Source of the DNA: Odoribacter sp. UBA944
GTDB taxonomy: Bacteria > Bacteroidota > Bacteroidia > Bacteroidales > Marinifilaceae
Direction: 5' to 3'
Assembly: GCA_002293375.1 (NCBI GenBank)
Contig: DBDA01000031.1
Span: forward strand, 34,279 to 98,278
DNA: 64,000 nucleotides
The notes under the pieces were generated by a model. The model made no database searches. It was given only the letters and a program-made list of their open reading frames with translations, and was not told the DNA's origin. Of the stretch, positions 32,546-41,326 are shown piece by piece; within the stretch, counting starts at the first letter, position 1, and each line of letters opens with the position of its first letter. Both the position numbers and the translations under genes were made by a program.

Positions 32546-33829
32546 ATGGGATATTTATTTACTTCCGAATCCGTATCCGAAGGCCACCCGGACAAAGTGG
32601 CAGACCAGATCTCCGATGCCGTTCTGGACAAGATCCTCGCTTTTGACCCCGAAGCAAAGGTCGCTTGCGAAACCCTTGTAACTACCGGACAGACTGTTAT
32701 TGCCGGAGAGATCAAAACAAAAACGTATGTGGACATTCCGATGGTGGCCCGCGAGGTCATCAACGAGATCGGGTACACCAAGAGCGAGTACATGTTCGAC
32801 GGCAGCAGTTGCGGCGTGTTGCTGGCTGTGCACGAACAGTCGCCCGACATCAACCGCGGAGTGGTGCGGGAAGAGCCGATGGACCAGGGTGCCGGCGACC
32901 AGGGCATGATGTTCGGGTACGCTTGCAACGAAACCGATAACTACATGCCGCTTCCCCTGGAACTGTCGCACCTGCTGCTCTACGAACTGGCCCGGCTCCG
33001 CAAAGAGGGGCAACACATGAAGTACCTCCGCCCCGACTCCAAGTCACAGGTAACCGTAGAGTACGGAGAGAACGGAAAACCGCAACGCATCCACACCATT
33101 GTGGTATCGACCCAGCACGATGATTTTATCCTGCCGGTGAACGAATCCTCCGAAGCCCAATTGCAGGCGGACGAAGCGATGGTGGAGTGGATCCGGAAAG
33201 ACATTATCGACATCCTGCTTCCGCGGGTAAAAGCCCAATTGCCTCCACGGGTACAGGCGCTGTTCGATAAGGATCTGATCCTCTACGTCAACCCGACGGG
33301 TAAATTTGTCATCGGCGGTCCCCACGGAGATACCGGGCTGACCGGCCGCAAGATCATAGTGGACACTTACGGTGGGAAAGGTGCACACGGCGGTGGGGCC
33401 TTTTCCGGGAAAGACCCTTCGAAGGTAGACCGTTCGGCCGCTTACGCCGCCCGCCACATTGCAAAGAACATGGTGGCCGCGGGGGTTGCAGAGGAGATGC
33501 TGATCCAGATATCTTACGCTATTGGGATAGCCTGTCCGGTAGGGATATTTGTAAATACGTACGGGACGGCGAAAGAGGGCTTGACGGATACACAGATCGC
33601 GGAAAAGATCCCCGAACTCTTTGACCTCCGGCCGAAAGCCATTGAGGAGCGCCTGAAACTGCGCAATCCGATCTACAAGGAGACGGCCAGCTACGGACAC
33701 ATGGGGCGTACTCCCCGCACGGTGAAAAAGGTGTTCACGTCCAACTATTGGGATACCGTAGAAACGGAGGTAGAGCTTTTTACCTGGGAGAAATTGGATT
33801 ATGTAGACGCCATCAAAAAAGCCTTTTAA
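32546..33829 (+). CDS. metK: S-adenosylmethionine synthetase
   Basis: MetK joins methionine and ATP to make SAM. The 427-residue protein starts MGYLFTSESVSEGHPDKVAD, with the His and Asp of the first active-site motif. The signature hexapeptide is present as GAGDQG, and the P-loop-like GGGAFSGKDPSKVDRS follows. It is 30-40 residues longer than E. coli MetK through an insert near residues 140-170, usual in Bacteroidales. It is preceded by a SAM-II-like leader, so feedback by SAM is likely. A strong bidirectional terminator follows. Confidence 0.97.
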   Translation: MGYLFTSESVSEGHPDKVADQISDAVLDKILAFDPEAKVACETLVTTGQTVIAGEIKTKTYVDIPMVAREVINEIGYTKSEYMFDGSSCGVLLAVHEQSPDINRGVVREEPMDQGAGDQGMMFGYACNETDNYMPLPLELSHLLLYELARLRKEGQHMKYLRPDSKSQVTVEYGENGKPQRIHTIVVSTQHDDFILPVNESSEAQLQADEAMVEWIRKDIIDILLPRVKAQLPPRVQALFDKDLILYVNPTGKFVIGGPHGDTGLTGRKIIVDTYGGKGAHGGGAFSGKDPSKVDRSAAYAARHIAKNMVAAGVAEEMLIQISYAIGIACPVGIFVNTYGTAKEGLTDTQIAEKIPELFDLRPKAIEERLKLRNPIYKETASYGHMGRTPRTVKKVFTSNYWDTVETEVELFTWEKLDYVDAIKKAF

Positions 33830-33841
33830 TGAGGTTTTGAA

Positions 33842-33878
33842 CAAAAAAAGAGTTGCTGTACGGCAACTCTTTTTTTTG
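33842..33878. terminator. Bidirectional terminator between metK and the zinc peptidase
   Basis: The stem AGTTGC/GCAACT (33851-33868) is extended by flanking A and T runs of seven to nine bases. It can end transcription from both converging genes. Confidence 0.88.
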
Positions 33879-33897
33879 TTTAAAAACGGATGTCTTC

Positions 33898-34575
33898 TTA
33901 ATTTCTTCTGCCCATATAGATCAGAATATAATACAACAAAGTCGCTAAAGAGGAGAGGGCTGCGATCACATAGGTATAGGCGGCCCATTTCAAAGCGTTC
34001 TGTGCATACCCGTGGGTCTGGGAGGTGGTGATGCCGCTGGTGCGGAGCCACGAAAGCGCCCGGTGGCTGGCATCGATCTCCACCGGCAGCGTGATAAAGC
34101 TGAACAGGGTGGTGGTGGCGAACAGGATGATACCTGCCAGCAGCAACTGGGGAAATGTGTTCACGAGCAGGATTTCCGCCAACAGGATCCACTGTACCCA
34201 ATGTGAGGCGAAGCTGACAACCGGCACCAGGGCCGAGCGCATTTGCAGCATGCTGTACGCTTTGGCGTGCTGCACGGCGTGCCCGCATTCGTGTGCGGCG
34301 ACGGCAGCCGCAGCGATGCTGTTCCCGTTGTACACCTCCTGGCTTAAATTGATCGTGCGGTCTTTGGGATTGTAATGGTCGGTCAGGCGTCCTTGCACAC
34401 TGCCGATCTTCACTCCGCTGATGCCGTTGTCCCGCAACATTTTTTCGACTACCTCCCGCCCGGTCAGCCCGTTAGCGGTCGGGATCTTTGAATATTTTTC
34501 AAATTTACTTTTCAACTGGCTGTTGATCAACCAGCCCAAGAGCATAAAGGCAATAAAAATAACCCAGATCATCAT
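33898..34575 (-). CDS. Membrane zinc metallopeptidase (YugP family)
   Basis: The 225-residue protein has an N-terminal membrane helix, the zinc-binding HECGH motif in AAHECGHAVQHA, and three or four hydrophobic segments toward the C-terminus (VQWILLAEILLVN, LLLAGIILFATTTL, YVIAALSSLATLLYYI). The family is DUF2268-unrelated YugP/PF04298, with unknown substrates. A -7 box lies 38 bases upstream. It converges on metK. Confidence 0.88.
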   Translation of the reverse strand: MMIWVIFIAFMLLGWLINSQLKSKFEKYSKIPTANGLTGREVVEKMLRDNGISGVKIGSVQGRLTDHYNPKDRTINLSQEVYNGNSIAAAAVAAHECGHAVQHAKAYSMLQMRSALVPVVSFASHWVQWILLAEILLVNTFPQLLLAGIILFATTTLFSFITLPVEIDASHRALSWLRTSGITTSQTHGYAQNALKWAAYTYVIAALSSLATLLYYILIYMGRRN

Positions 34576-34612
34576 TGTTCTTTGTATTTATGGTGTTTCA
34601 TTTTTCAACACA

Positions 34613-34620
34613 CAAAGGTA
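34613..34620 (-). promoter_or_regulatory. Promoter -7 box of the zinc peptidase gene
   Basis: The minus strand reads TACCTTTG, matching TAnnTTTG, with transcription expected near 34606 and the ATG at 34575. Confidence 0.55.
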
Positions 34621-34768
34621 CAAAAATCATGCCGATCGACAAAACGAACAAAAATTGCCAAGTGTGGTGAGCGGTGTTGTTGTTTTTTCCAAATATTGTG
34701 ATTATTTTGGGAACGCTTTTTCAAAACCTGAAGAAGCGGCATAGAATCATTAAAAACTATTTACAACC

Positions 34769-36925
34769 ATGAAAACCTATAGTCCGAATGAGATCAAGAA
34801 CATCGCTCTCGTAGGCAGTGCCGGTTCCGGAAAAACCACACTTGCTGAAGCGATGATGTACGAGGGCGGGGTCATCCCGCGCAGAGGTAGCGTATCTGCC
34901 AAGAACACCTCCTCCGATTACCGGCCTGTTGAGCAGGAGTACGGCTCTTCCGTTTTCCCGGCGGTATTGTACGCAGAGTGGAAAGAGCAGAAACTGAACT
35001 TTATCGATACTCCGGGGGCTGATGATTTTGTGGGGGGCGTTATCTCTGCGCTGGAAGTAGCCGACTCCGCTGTTATGGTGGTGAATGCCGTAAAAGGGGT
35101 CGAAGTAGGGACCGAGATCACGGCCCGGAACGTCAAGAAGAAAAGCAAGCCGATGATCCTCATTGTAAACCAGCTGGACCACGAAAAGGCTAATTTTGAA
35201 CAGACGATGGAGCAGATCAAAGCTTCGTTCGGGCCGAAAGCGGTGCAGATCCAGTATCCGGTCAATCCGGGCACAGGTTTTAACCGGGTGGTGGATGTTC
35301 TGAAAATGGAGATGTACCAGTGGAAACCGGAAGGTGGAAAACCGGACGTACTGCCCATCCCCGCCGAGGAACGGGAGAAAGCCAACGAACTGCACAACGC
35401 TCTGGTGGAAGCGGCTGCCGAAAACGACGAAAAACTGATGGAACTCTATTTTGAAAAAGGCAGCCTGACGGAGGACGAAATGCGTGCGGGGATCCGGGCC
35501 GGCCTGATCAAACGGGATATGTTCCCGGTCTTTTGCGTATCCGCCGAAAAAGACATGTGCGTGCGCCGTTTTATGGAGTTCCTGGTCAACGTGGCGCCCA
35601 GTGCGGCATCTATGCCGGGCCGCATTACCATAAACGGAGAATTGGTACCTTACAATGAAAAAGGCCCGCTTTCCGTTTTTGTTTTTGCGACGACGATCGA
35701 ACCGCATTTGGGTGAGATCAGTTACTTCAAGGTCATGTCCGGCACCCTGAAAGAGGGGGACGACCTGAACAACATGACGAACGGGACTAAAGAGCGCTTT
35801 TCGCAGCTTTTCGCCGTCGCCGGTAAAAACCGCAACAAGGTGACGGAGTTGCGGGCCGGGGATATCGGCGCGACGGTAAAACTGAAAAACACCAAGAACG
35901 GAGATACCCTGAACGAGAAAGAGTGCGAATACAAATTTTCCGGTTTTAAATACCCGGAACCGCGCTACCGGACAGCCGTGAAGGCCGTCGACAAAAACGA
36001 CGACGAAAAGGTAACCGAGGTGCTCTACCGGATGCACGAGGAGGATCCCTCCCTGTTGGTGGAGTATTCCAAGGAGCTGAAACAGTTGATCGTATCGGGC
36101 CAGGGAGAGTTCCACCTGAATACGATGAAGTGGCGCATGGGACACAACGACAAGCTGGAGATCGAGTTTGTAGCGCCGAAGATCCCGTACCGGGAAACCA
36201 TCACCCACTACGCCCAGGCCGATTACCGCCACAAAAAACAGTCCGGGGGTGCCGGGCAGTTCGGAGAGGTGCACATGGTAGTCGAACCGTACGAGGAGGG
36301 GATGCCGGAACCGGTTACATACAAGATCGGAGGGGTGGATACCAAGATCAGTGTCAAAGGGAAAGAGGAGCACGAGCTGCCCTGGGGCGGAAAATTACTC
36401 TTTTACAACTGCATTGTGGGCGGTGTCATCGAAGCCCGTTTTATGCCCGCTATCCTGAAAGGGATCATGGAGAAGATGGAAGAGGGTCCGTTGACAGGTT
36501 CGTATGCCCGGGACATCCGGGTGTGTGTGTACGACGGGAAAATGCACCAGGTGGACTCCAATGAAATTTCGTTCCGTTTAGCCGGGCGGCACGCTTTTAG
36601 TGAAGCGTTCAAAAAAGCCAATCCGAAGGTGCTGGAGCCGATCTACGATGTAGAGGTGCTGGTGCCGGAAGAGGACATGGGGGATGTGATGGGCGACCTG
36701 CAAACCCGCCGCGCCATGATCATGGGTATGGATACCGACAGCGGTTTCCAGAAGATCCTGGCCAAAGTACCGTTGAAAGAGATGCAACGCTACTCCACCG
36801 CTTTGAGTTCCATTACGGGCGGCCGCGCTACCTTCTCCATGAAGTTCTCCGGTTACGAAAAAGTGCCGGCGGAGATTCAGGATGAATTGTTGAAGAGCTA
36901 CAAAGAATCGGACGACGACGAATAG
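34769..36925 (+). CDS. EF-G paralogue with a degenerate GTPase centre (EF-G2 type)
   Basis: The 718-residue protein has the five-domain EF-G layout. The P-loop is intact (GSAGSGKTT, residues 16-24), but the switch regions differ. The catalytic His after DTPG is Ala84 (DTPGADDF), switch I has YGSS where EF-G has Arg-Gly-Ile-Thr, and the guanine-binding Asn-Lys-x-Asp is NQLD (134-137). Domains III-V look normal (GQGEFHLNTM, YARDIRVCVYDGKMHQVDS). A Bacteroides thetaiotaomicron EF-G paralogue without GTPase activity supports slow translation during starvation; this is its likely counterpart. The leader holds no ribosomal protein genes, unlike canonical fusA. Confidence 0.87.
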   Translation: MKTYSPNEIKNIALVGSAGSGKTTLAEAMMYEGGVIPRRGSVSAKNTSSDYRPVEQEYGSSVFPAVLYAEWKEQKLNFIDTPGADDFVGGVISALEVADSAVMVVNAVKGVEVGTEITARNVKKKSKPMILIVNQLDHEKANFEQTMEQIKASFGPKAVQIQYPVNPGTGFNRVVDVLKMEMYQWKPEGGKPDVLPIPAEEREKANELHNALVEAAAENDEKLMELYFEKGSLTEDEMRAGIRAGLIKRDMFPVFCVSAEKDMCVRRFMEFLVNVAPSAASMPGRITINGELVPYNEKGPLSVFVFATTIEPHLGEISYFKVMSGTLKEGDDLNNMTNGTKERFSQLFAVAGKNRNKVTELRAGDIGATVKLKNTKNGDTLNEKECEYKFSGFKYPEPRYRTAVKAVDKNDDEKVTEVLYRMHEEDPSLLVEYSKELKQLIVSGQGEFHLNTMKWRMGHNDKLEIEFVAPKIPYRETITHYAQADYRHKKQSGGAGQFGEVHMVVEPYEEGMPEPVTYKIGGVDTKISVKGKEEHELPWGGKLLFYNCIVGGVIEARFMPAILKGIMEKMEEGPLTGSYARDIRVCVYDGKMHQVDSNEISFRLAGRHAFSEAFKKANPKVLEPIYDVEVLVPEEDMGDVMGDLQTRRAMIMGMDTDSGFQKILAKVPLKEMQRYSTALSSITGGRATFSMKFSGYEKVPAEIQDELLKSYKESDDDE

Positions 36926-37010
36926 AAGTGATTTTTTCTCGTGATGAAGAGAGGGGCTGTCCTGGAGGTGAACTTGGGGGCGGCCTCTTTCGATTTATAA
37001 CCAAAATGCC

Positions 37011-37018
37011 TACCTTTG
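37011..37018 (+). promoter_or_regulatory. Promoter -7 box of rsmE
   Basis: TACCTTTG matches TAnnTTTG. It lies only 10 bases before the rsmE ATG, so the mRNA would be nearly leaderless. Confidence 0.55.
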
Positions 37019-37028
37019 TCAGGTAACT

Positions 37029-37733
37029 ATGCACCTCTTTTACACACCGGACATCCAGGGCGACGCCTACACCTTGTCTGCGGACGAGTCCAAGCATTGT
37101 GTCCGGGTGTTGCGTTTGGCGGAAGGGGCGGAGGTGGTACTGGTGGACGGTGCGGGCGGCTGGTATCGCTGCACGATTGACCGGGCTGACGCAAAGGGGT
37201 GTCGGGTGCGGGTGCTGGAGAAACAGGCCGGCTATGGGAAGCGTCCGTTCCGGTTGCACCTGGCGGTAGCTCCAACTAAAAACAGCGACCGGACGGAGTG
37301 GATGCTGGAGAAGTGTACTGAGATTGGAACGGACAGGTTTACCTTGCTCCGTACGGCCCGTTCGGAGCGGAAAACGGTCAACGACGAGCGCCTGGAAAAG
37401 GTGATCATTGCAGCGATGAAACAGTCCCTGAAAGCTTATAAGCCGGAGTGGAACGGGATGACAGACTTCCGGGAGATCGTCCGGAAGGGTTCCGAACCCC
37501 GGAAATTCATTGCTCATTGCGGCGAAGGCGAAAAAGCCCGGTTGGAAGAGGTCTACGCTCCGGGAGAGGATGCATTGATCCTGATCGGGCCGGAAGGGGA
37601 CTTCTCCCCGGAAGAGATCGCTTTGGCGACAGAAGCCGGTTTTATTCCCATTACGTTGGGAGAAAGCCGGTTGCGTACAGAGACGGCGGGTATTGTAGCC
37701 TGTCACAGTATCCATTTTTTAAACAAACGGTAA
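37029..37733 (+). CDS. rsmE: 16S rRNA (uracil1498-N3)-methyltransferase
   Basis: RsmE methylates U1498 of 16S rRNA in the assembled 30S subunit. The 234-residue protein has an N-terminal PUA-like domain (SADESKHCVRVLRL) and a C-terminal SPOUT knot with ILIGPEGDFSPEEI and LGESRLRTETAGIVA. These are the SAM-binding marks of the family. Length is normal. The DUF4159 gene starts 6 bases later and is probably cotranscribed. Confidence 0.95.
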   Translation: MHLFYTPDIQGDAYTLSADESKHCVRVLRLAEGAEVVLVDGAGGWYRCTIDRADAKGCRVRVLEKQAGYGKRPFRLHLAVAPTKNSDRTEWMLEKCTEIGTDRFTLLRTARSERKTVNDERLEKVIIAAMKQSLKAYKPEWNGMTDFREIVRKGSEPRKFIAHCGEGEKARLEEVYAPGEDALILIGPEGDFSPEEIALATEAGFIPITLGESRLRTETAGIVACHSIHFLNKR

Positions 37734-37739
37734 CCTATC

Positions 37740-38408
37740 ATGGAAAATTTGCTTCGGATCGCATTGATCGTGGCGTTGTTTCTCTTTCTGCCCCGCTGGA
37801 TGTGGGGACAGGAGACCAAAACCCGGATCGCATTGTTGAAATACAAGGGAGGCGGGGACTGGTATGCCAACCCGACGGCGCTTCCCAACCTGATCCGCTT
37901 TTGCAACGAGAACTTGAAAACCGGCCTGGCCCCTGAGCCGGCTACCGTGGAACCGGGCAGCCGGGAGATCTTCAACTATCCTTACCTGCACATGACCGGC
38001 CACGGAAACGTTGTGTTTACTCCGGTCGAAGCCAAAAACCTCCGGGACTACCTGTTGGCCGGCGGTTTTTTGCACGCCGACGACAACTACGGTTTGGAAC
38101 AACCTTTCCGGCGGGAATTGAAAAAGATCTTTCCGGAGGACGAATTGACGGAGTTGCCTTGGGACCACCCCATTTTCAACCAGAAATACACTTTCACCAA
38201 AGGATTGCCCAAAATCCACGAGCACGACAACAAACGGCCGCAAGCCTTCGGTATTGTAAAAGAGGGGCGTTTGGTGGTGCTGTTTACGTATGAAACGGAC
38301 CTGGGTGACGGCTGGGAAGATCCGGAGGTACATAACGATCCGGAAACCAAACGGTTGGATGCCTTGCGAATGGGAGCTAATATCATCTCTTACATCTTCC
38401 GGAACTGA
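37740..38408 (+). CDS. Exported DUF4159 protein
   Basis: The 222-residue protein has a signal peptide (to about residue 24, MWGQ) and a DUF4159 domain. The domain shows IALLKYKGGGDWYANPTALPNL, PYLHMTGHGNVVFT, LLAGGFLHADDNYG and WDHPIFNQKYTF. The glutamine-amidotransferase-like fold and the His/Asp-rich segments are typical, but no function is established. The family is widespread in Bacteroidota, often beside rsmE. Confidence 0.82.
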   Translation: MENLLRIALIVALFLFLPRWMWGQETKTRIALLKYKGGGDWYANPTALPNLIRFCNENLKTGLAPEPATVEPGSREIFNYPYLHMTGHGNVVFTPVEAKNLRDYLLAGGFLHADDNYGLEQPFRRELKKIFPEDELTELPWDHPIFNQKYTFTKGLPKIHEHDNKRPQAFGIVKEGRLVVLFTYETDLGDGWEDPEVHNDPETKRLDALRMGANIISYIFRN

Positions 38409-38416
38409 TGTGTCTT

Positions 38417-38449
38417 TTTGTCGCAAAAGCAAGGCGATATGGCGACAAA
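38417..38449. promoter_or_regulatory. Inverted repeat upstream of clpB
   Basis: TTTGTCGC (38417-38424) and GCGACAAA (38442-38449) form a perfect eight-base inverted repeat with a 17-base spacer. No T run follows, so it is not a simple terminator for the DUF4159 gene. It could be an operator for clpB, about 55 bases before its likely -7 region (TACCCTTTG at 38504-38512). Confidence 0.4.
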
Positions 38450-38543
38450 TTGACGGGGAATCTGTAAAAATTACCTTGAAACCTTTCAGAATGTGAATCG
38501 GTATACCCTTTGTGTTTTACCGGATCAGAAAGGAGATTTAATT

Positions 38544-41135
38544 ATGCAAACAGACAACTATACCATCAAATCGCAGGAGGCCTTGCAGAAAGCGGTGCAG
38601 CTTGCACAATCCGGCGGACAACAGGCTATTGAAACCGGACATTTGCTGAAAGCCCTGCTGGAGGTCGGCGAGAATGTTACGAAGTTTATTTTCAACAAAT
38701 TGGGGGTGAATACTCCGGCCCTCTCGGCGGCGTTGGAGCGGATTGTGGACGGGTACCCGAAAGTATCGGGGGGGGGAGCCTACCTCTCGCGGGAGAGCAA
38801 CAAGGCGCTGGAAAAAGCAGCCCGGTTCGCCGGGGAAATGGGAGACCAGTATGTCTCCCTGGAACACATCCTGCTGGGATTGCTGGAAGAGAAGGATCCG
38901 GTGTCGCAACTGCTGAAGGACAGCGGCATGACGGAGAAAGATACCAAAGCTGCGATTGCGGAACTCCGCAAAGGATCGAAAGTAAACTCGCAATCGGCGG
39001 AAGATACTTACGACTCCCTCGGCCGTTACGCGATTAATCTGAACGAAAGGGCCCGGAACGGAAAATTGGACCCGGTCATCGGGCGGGACGACGAGATCCG
39101 GCGGGTGTTGCAGATCCTGTCGCGCCGCACCAAAAACAACCCCATCCTGATCGGGGAGCCGGGCGTCGGTAAGACGGCGATAGCCGAAGGGCTGGCGCAA
39201 CGGATCGTCAACGGGGATGTTCCCTCCAACCTGACCTCTAAAAACATCTACTCTCTGGATATGGGCGCTCTGATCGCCGGGGCGAAATATAAGGGGGAGT
39301 TTGAAGAGCGGTTGAAATCGGTGGTGAATGAGGTGATCGCTTCCGATGGCGAGATCATCCTGTTTATCGACGAAATCCACACACTGGTAGGCGCCGGGAA
39401 ATCGGACGGGGCGATGGATGCCGCCAACATCCTGAAACCTGCGCTGGCCCGGGGCGATCTGCGGGCGATCGGGGCGACCACCCTGAACGAATACCAGAAG
39501 TATTTTGAACAGGACAAGGCTTTGGAGCGCCGTTTCCAGAAGGTGATGATCGAAGAGCCCGACGTTATGAGTGCCATCAGCATCATGCGGGGATTGAAGG
39601 AGCGGTACGAGAACCACCACAAAGTGCAGATCACGGACGATGCGATCATTGCTTCCGTGGAGCTGTCCCACCGCTACATCTCCGACCGTTACCTGCCGGA
39701 CAAGGCGATCGACCTGGTGGACGAAGCGGCGGCCCGCCTCCGGATGGAGATGAACTCCGTGCCGGAGGAGATCGACGAATTGGACCGGAAGATCATGCAG
39801 TTGCAGATCGAGCAGGAGGCGCTGAAACGGGAGGGGAAGAGTAAAAAGTTGGAAGACATCAAAGAGGAGTTGGCCAATTTGACCGAAGAACGGACTCGGT
39901 TGCGCGCCCGGTGGGAGTCCGAACGTTCGCTGATCGACGAGATCCAGAAAAACAAGGACGCCATTGAGCAGTATAAATTTGAAGCTGCCCGGGCAGAACG
40001 GGACGGGGATTATGGTAAGGTAGCCGAGTTGCGCTACGGAAAAGTTAAAGCAGCGGAAGAGCAAATTGAAAAATTGACGGAGAAACTGGCGGAACGCAAG
40101 AACGGGGAGTCTCTGCTCCGGGAGGAGGTAACGGCTGACGACATTGCTACGGTGGTTTCCAAGTGGACGGGTATCCCGGTGAGCCGGATGATGCAGAGTG
40201 AACGGGAGAAGTTGCTTACGTTGGAACAGGAGCTACACAAACGGGTTGTGGGGCAGGAGGTGGCCATTGCGGCGCTGGCGGATGCGGTGCGGAGGAACCG
40301 GGCCGGTTTGCAGGATGCCAAACGGCCCATCGGCTCCTTTATTTTCCTCGGTACGACCGGGGTCGGTAAGACTGAATTGGCTAAGGCGTTGGCGGAGTTT
40401 CTGTTCGACGACGAGGGGCAGATGACCCGGATCGATATGTCGGAGTACCAGGAACGCCATTCGGTTTCCCGCCTGATCGGCGCGCCTCCGGGCTATGTGG
40501 GGTACGACGAAGGGGGGCAGTTGACGGAAGCGGTGCGCCGGAAACCCTATTCGGTCATTCTGCTGGACGAGATTGAGAAGGCGCACCCCGATGTGTTCAA
40601 CATCCTGCTTCAGGTGTTGGACGATGGGCGGCTCACCGACAACAAAGGCCGGGTGGTCGATTTTAAGAACACCCTTATCATCATGACCTCCAACATCGGC
40701 GCTCACCTGATACAGGAGCAATTGAAGGAGTTGAACGACAAGAACCGGGAGGAGTTATTGGACAAGACCAATGCGGAGGTGTTTGAGTTGTTGAAACAGA
40801 CCATCCGCCCGGAGTTCCTGAACCGGATCGACGAGATCATCATGTTTACGCCTTTGCAGAAAGGGGAAATCGTGGAGATTGTCCGCCTGCAGGTCAATGG
40901 GGTGAACAAGATGCTGGCAGCCAACGGGATTGTGTTGGAGGTGACCGACAAGGCGGTGGAGTGGATCGCCGGAGAGGGCTTCGATCCGCAATTCGGCGCC
41001 CGTCCGGTCAAGCGGGTCATTCAGCGCAACCTGCTGAACGACCTTTCCAAACAGATCCTTGCCGAAAAGGTCTCCCGCGACAGTCACATTCTTGTGGATG
41101 TGGAGGACGGGCAGTTGGTTTTTCGAAACAAGTAA
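38544..41135 (+). CDS. clpB: Disaggregase ClpB
   Basis: ClpB is the AAA+ chaperone that resolves protein aggregates with DnaK. The 863-residue product has the double Clp_N repeat (residues 1-145), a first ATPase domain (GEPGVGKTA, LFIDEIHTLVGAG), the coiled-coil middle domain (about 400-520), a second ATPase domain (GTTGVGKTELAKALAEF, VILLDEIEKAHPDV) and a small C-terminal domain. The ATG at 38544 has an AAGGAGA Shine-Dalgarno site and gives the family start MQTDNYTIKSQEAL; the upstream ATG-like start at 38493 is rejected. Confidence 0.97.
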   Translation: MQTDNYTIKSQEALQKAVQLAQSGGQQAIETGHLLKALLEVGENVTKFIFNKLGVNTPALSAALERIVDGYPKVSGGGAYLSRESNKALEKAARFAGEMGDQYVSLEHILLGLLEEKDPVSQLLKDSGMTEKDTKAAIAELRKGSKVNSQSAEDTYDSLGRYAINLNERARNGKLDPVIGRDDEIRRVLQILSRRTKNNPILIGEPGVGKTAIAEGLAQRIVNGDVPSNLTSKNIYSLDMGALIAGAKYKGEFEERLKSVVNEVIASDGEIILFIDEIHTLVGAGKSDGAMDAANILKPALARGDLRAIGATTLNEYQKYFEQDKALERRFQKVMIEEPDVMSAISIMRGLKERYENHHKVQITDDAIIASVELSHRYISDRYLPDKAIDLVDEAAARLRMEMNSVPEEIDELDRKIMQLQIEQEALKREGKSKKLEDIKEELANLTEERTRLRARWESERSLIDEIQKNKDAIEQYKFEAARAERDGDYGKVAELRYGKVKAAEEQIEKLTEKLAERKNGESLLREEVTADDIATVVSKWTGIPVSRMMQSEREKLLTLEQELHKRVVGQEVAIAALADAVRRNRAGLQDAKRPIGSFIFLGTTGVGKTELAKALAEFLFDDEGQMTRIDMSEYQERHSVSRLIGAPPGYVGYDEGGQLTEAVRRKPYSVILLDEIEKAHPDVFNILLQVLDDGRLTDNKGRVVDFKNTLIIMTSNIGAHLIQEQLKELNDKNREELLDKTNAEVFELLKQTIRPEFLNRIDEIIMFTPLQKGEIVEIVRLQVNGVNKMLAANGIVLEVTDKAVEWIAGEGFDPQFGARPVKRVIQRNLLNDLSKQILAEKVSRDSHILVDVEDGQLVFRNK

Positions 41136-41216
41136 GGCTTTCTATCTAAAAGAATATTACTTGGGAATAGGAGTGGAGATATTACCGATAACCGTCCTTC
41201 TCTTACAGATTTTCCC

Positions 41217-41309
41217 AAAGTTGTAGTCCTTTTACGACTCGATTTGATAATATTTGCCATCCTTTTATTACATAGAATGATGATATTTGCCGTCCTTTTA
41301 TTACATTTG
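41217..41309 (+). repeat. Three 33-bp-spaced direct repeats overlapping a promoter
   Basis: The core TCCTTTTA recurs at 41227, 41260 and 41293, exactly 33 bases apart. The second and third units share 23 of 24 bases (41250-41273 and 41283-41306); the first is degenerate. The last unit runs into a -7 box TACATTTG (41302-41309), 18 bases before the ATPase ATG. Spacing of about three helical turns suggests binding sites on one face of the DNA. Confidence 0.7.
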
Positions 41310-41326
41310 CAGAAAATTGATGCGCT

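Noticed and set aside
34757..36373. 538-codon minus-strand frame opposite the EF-G2 gene
   Set aside because: It is antisense to a clearly conserved translation factor and has no family features.
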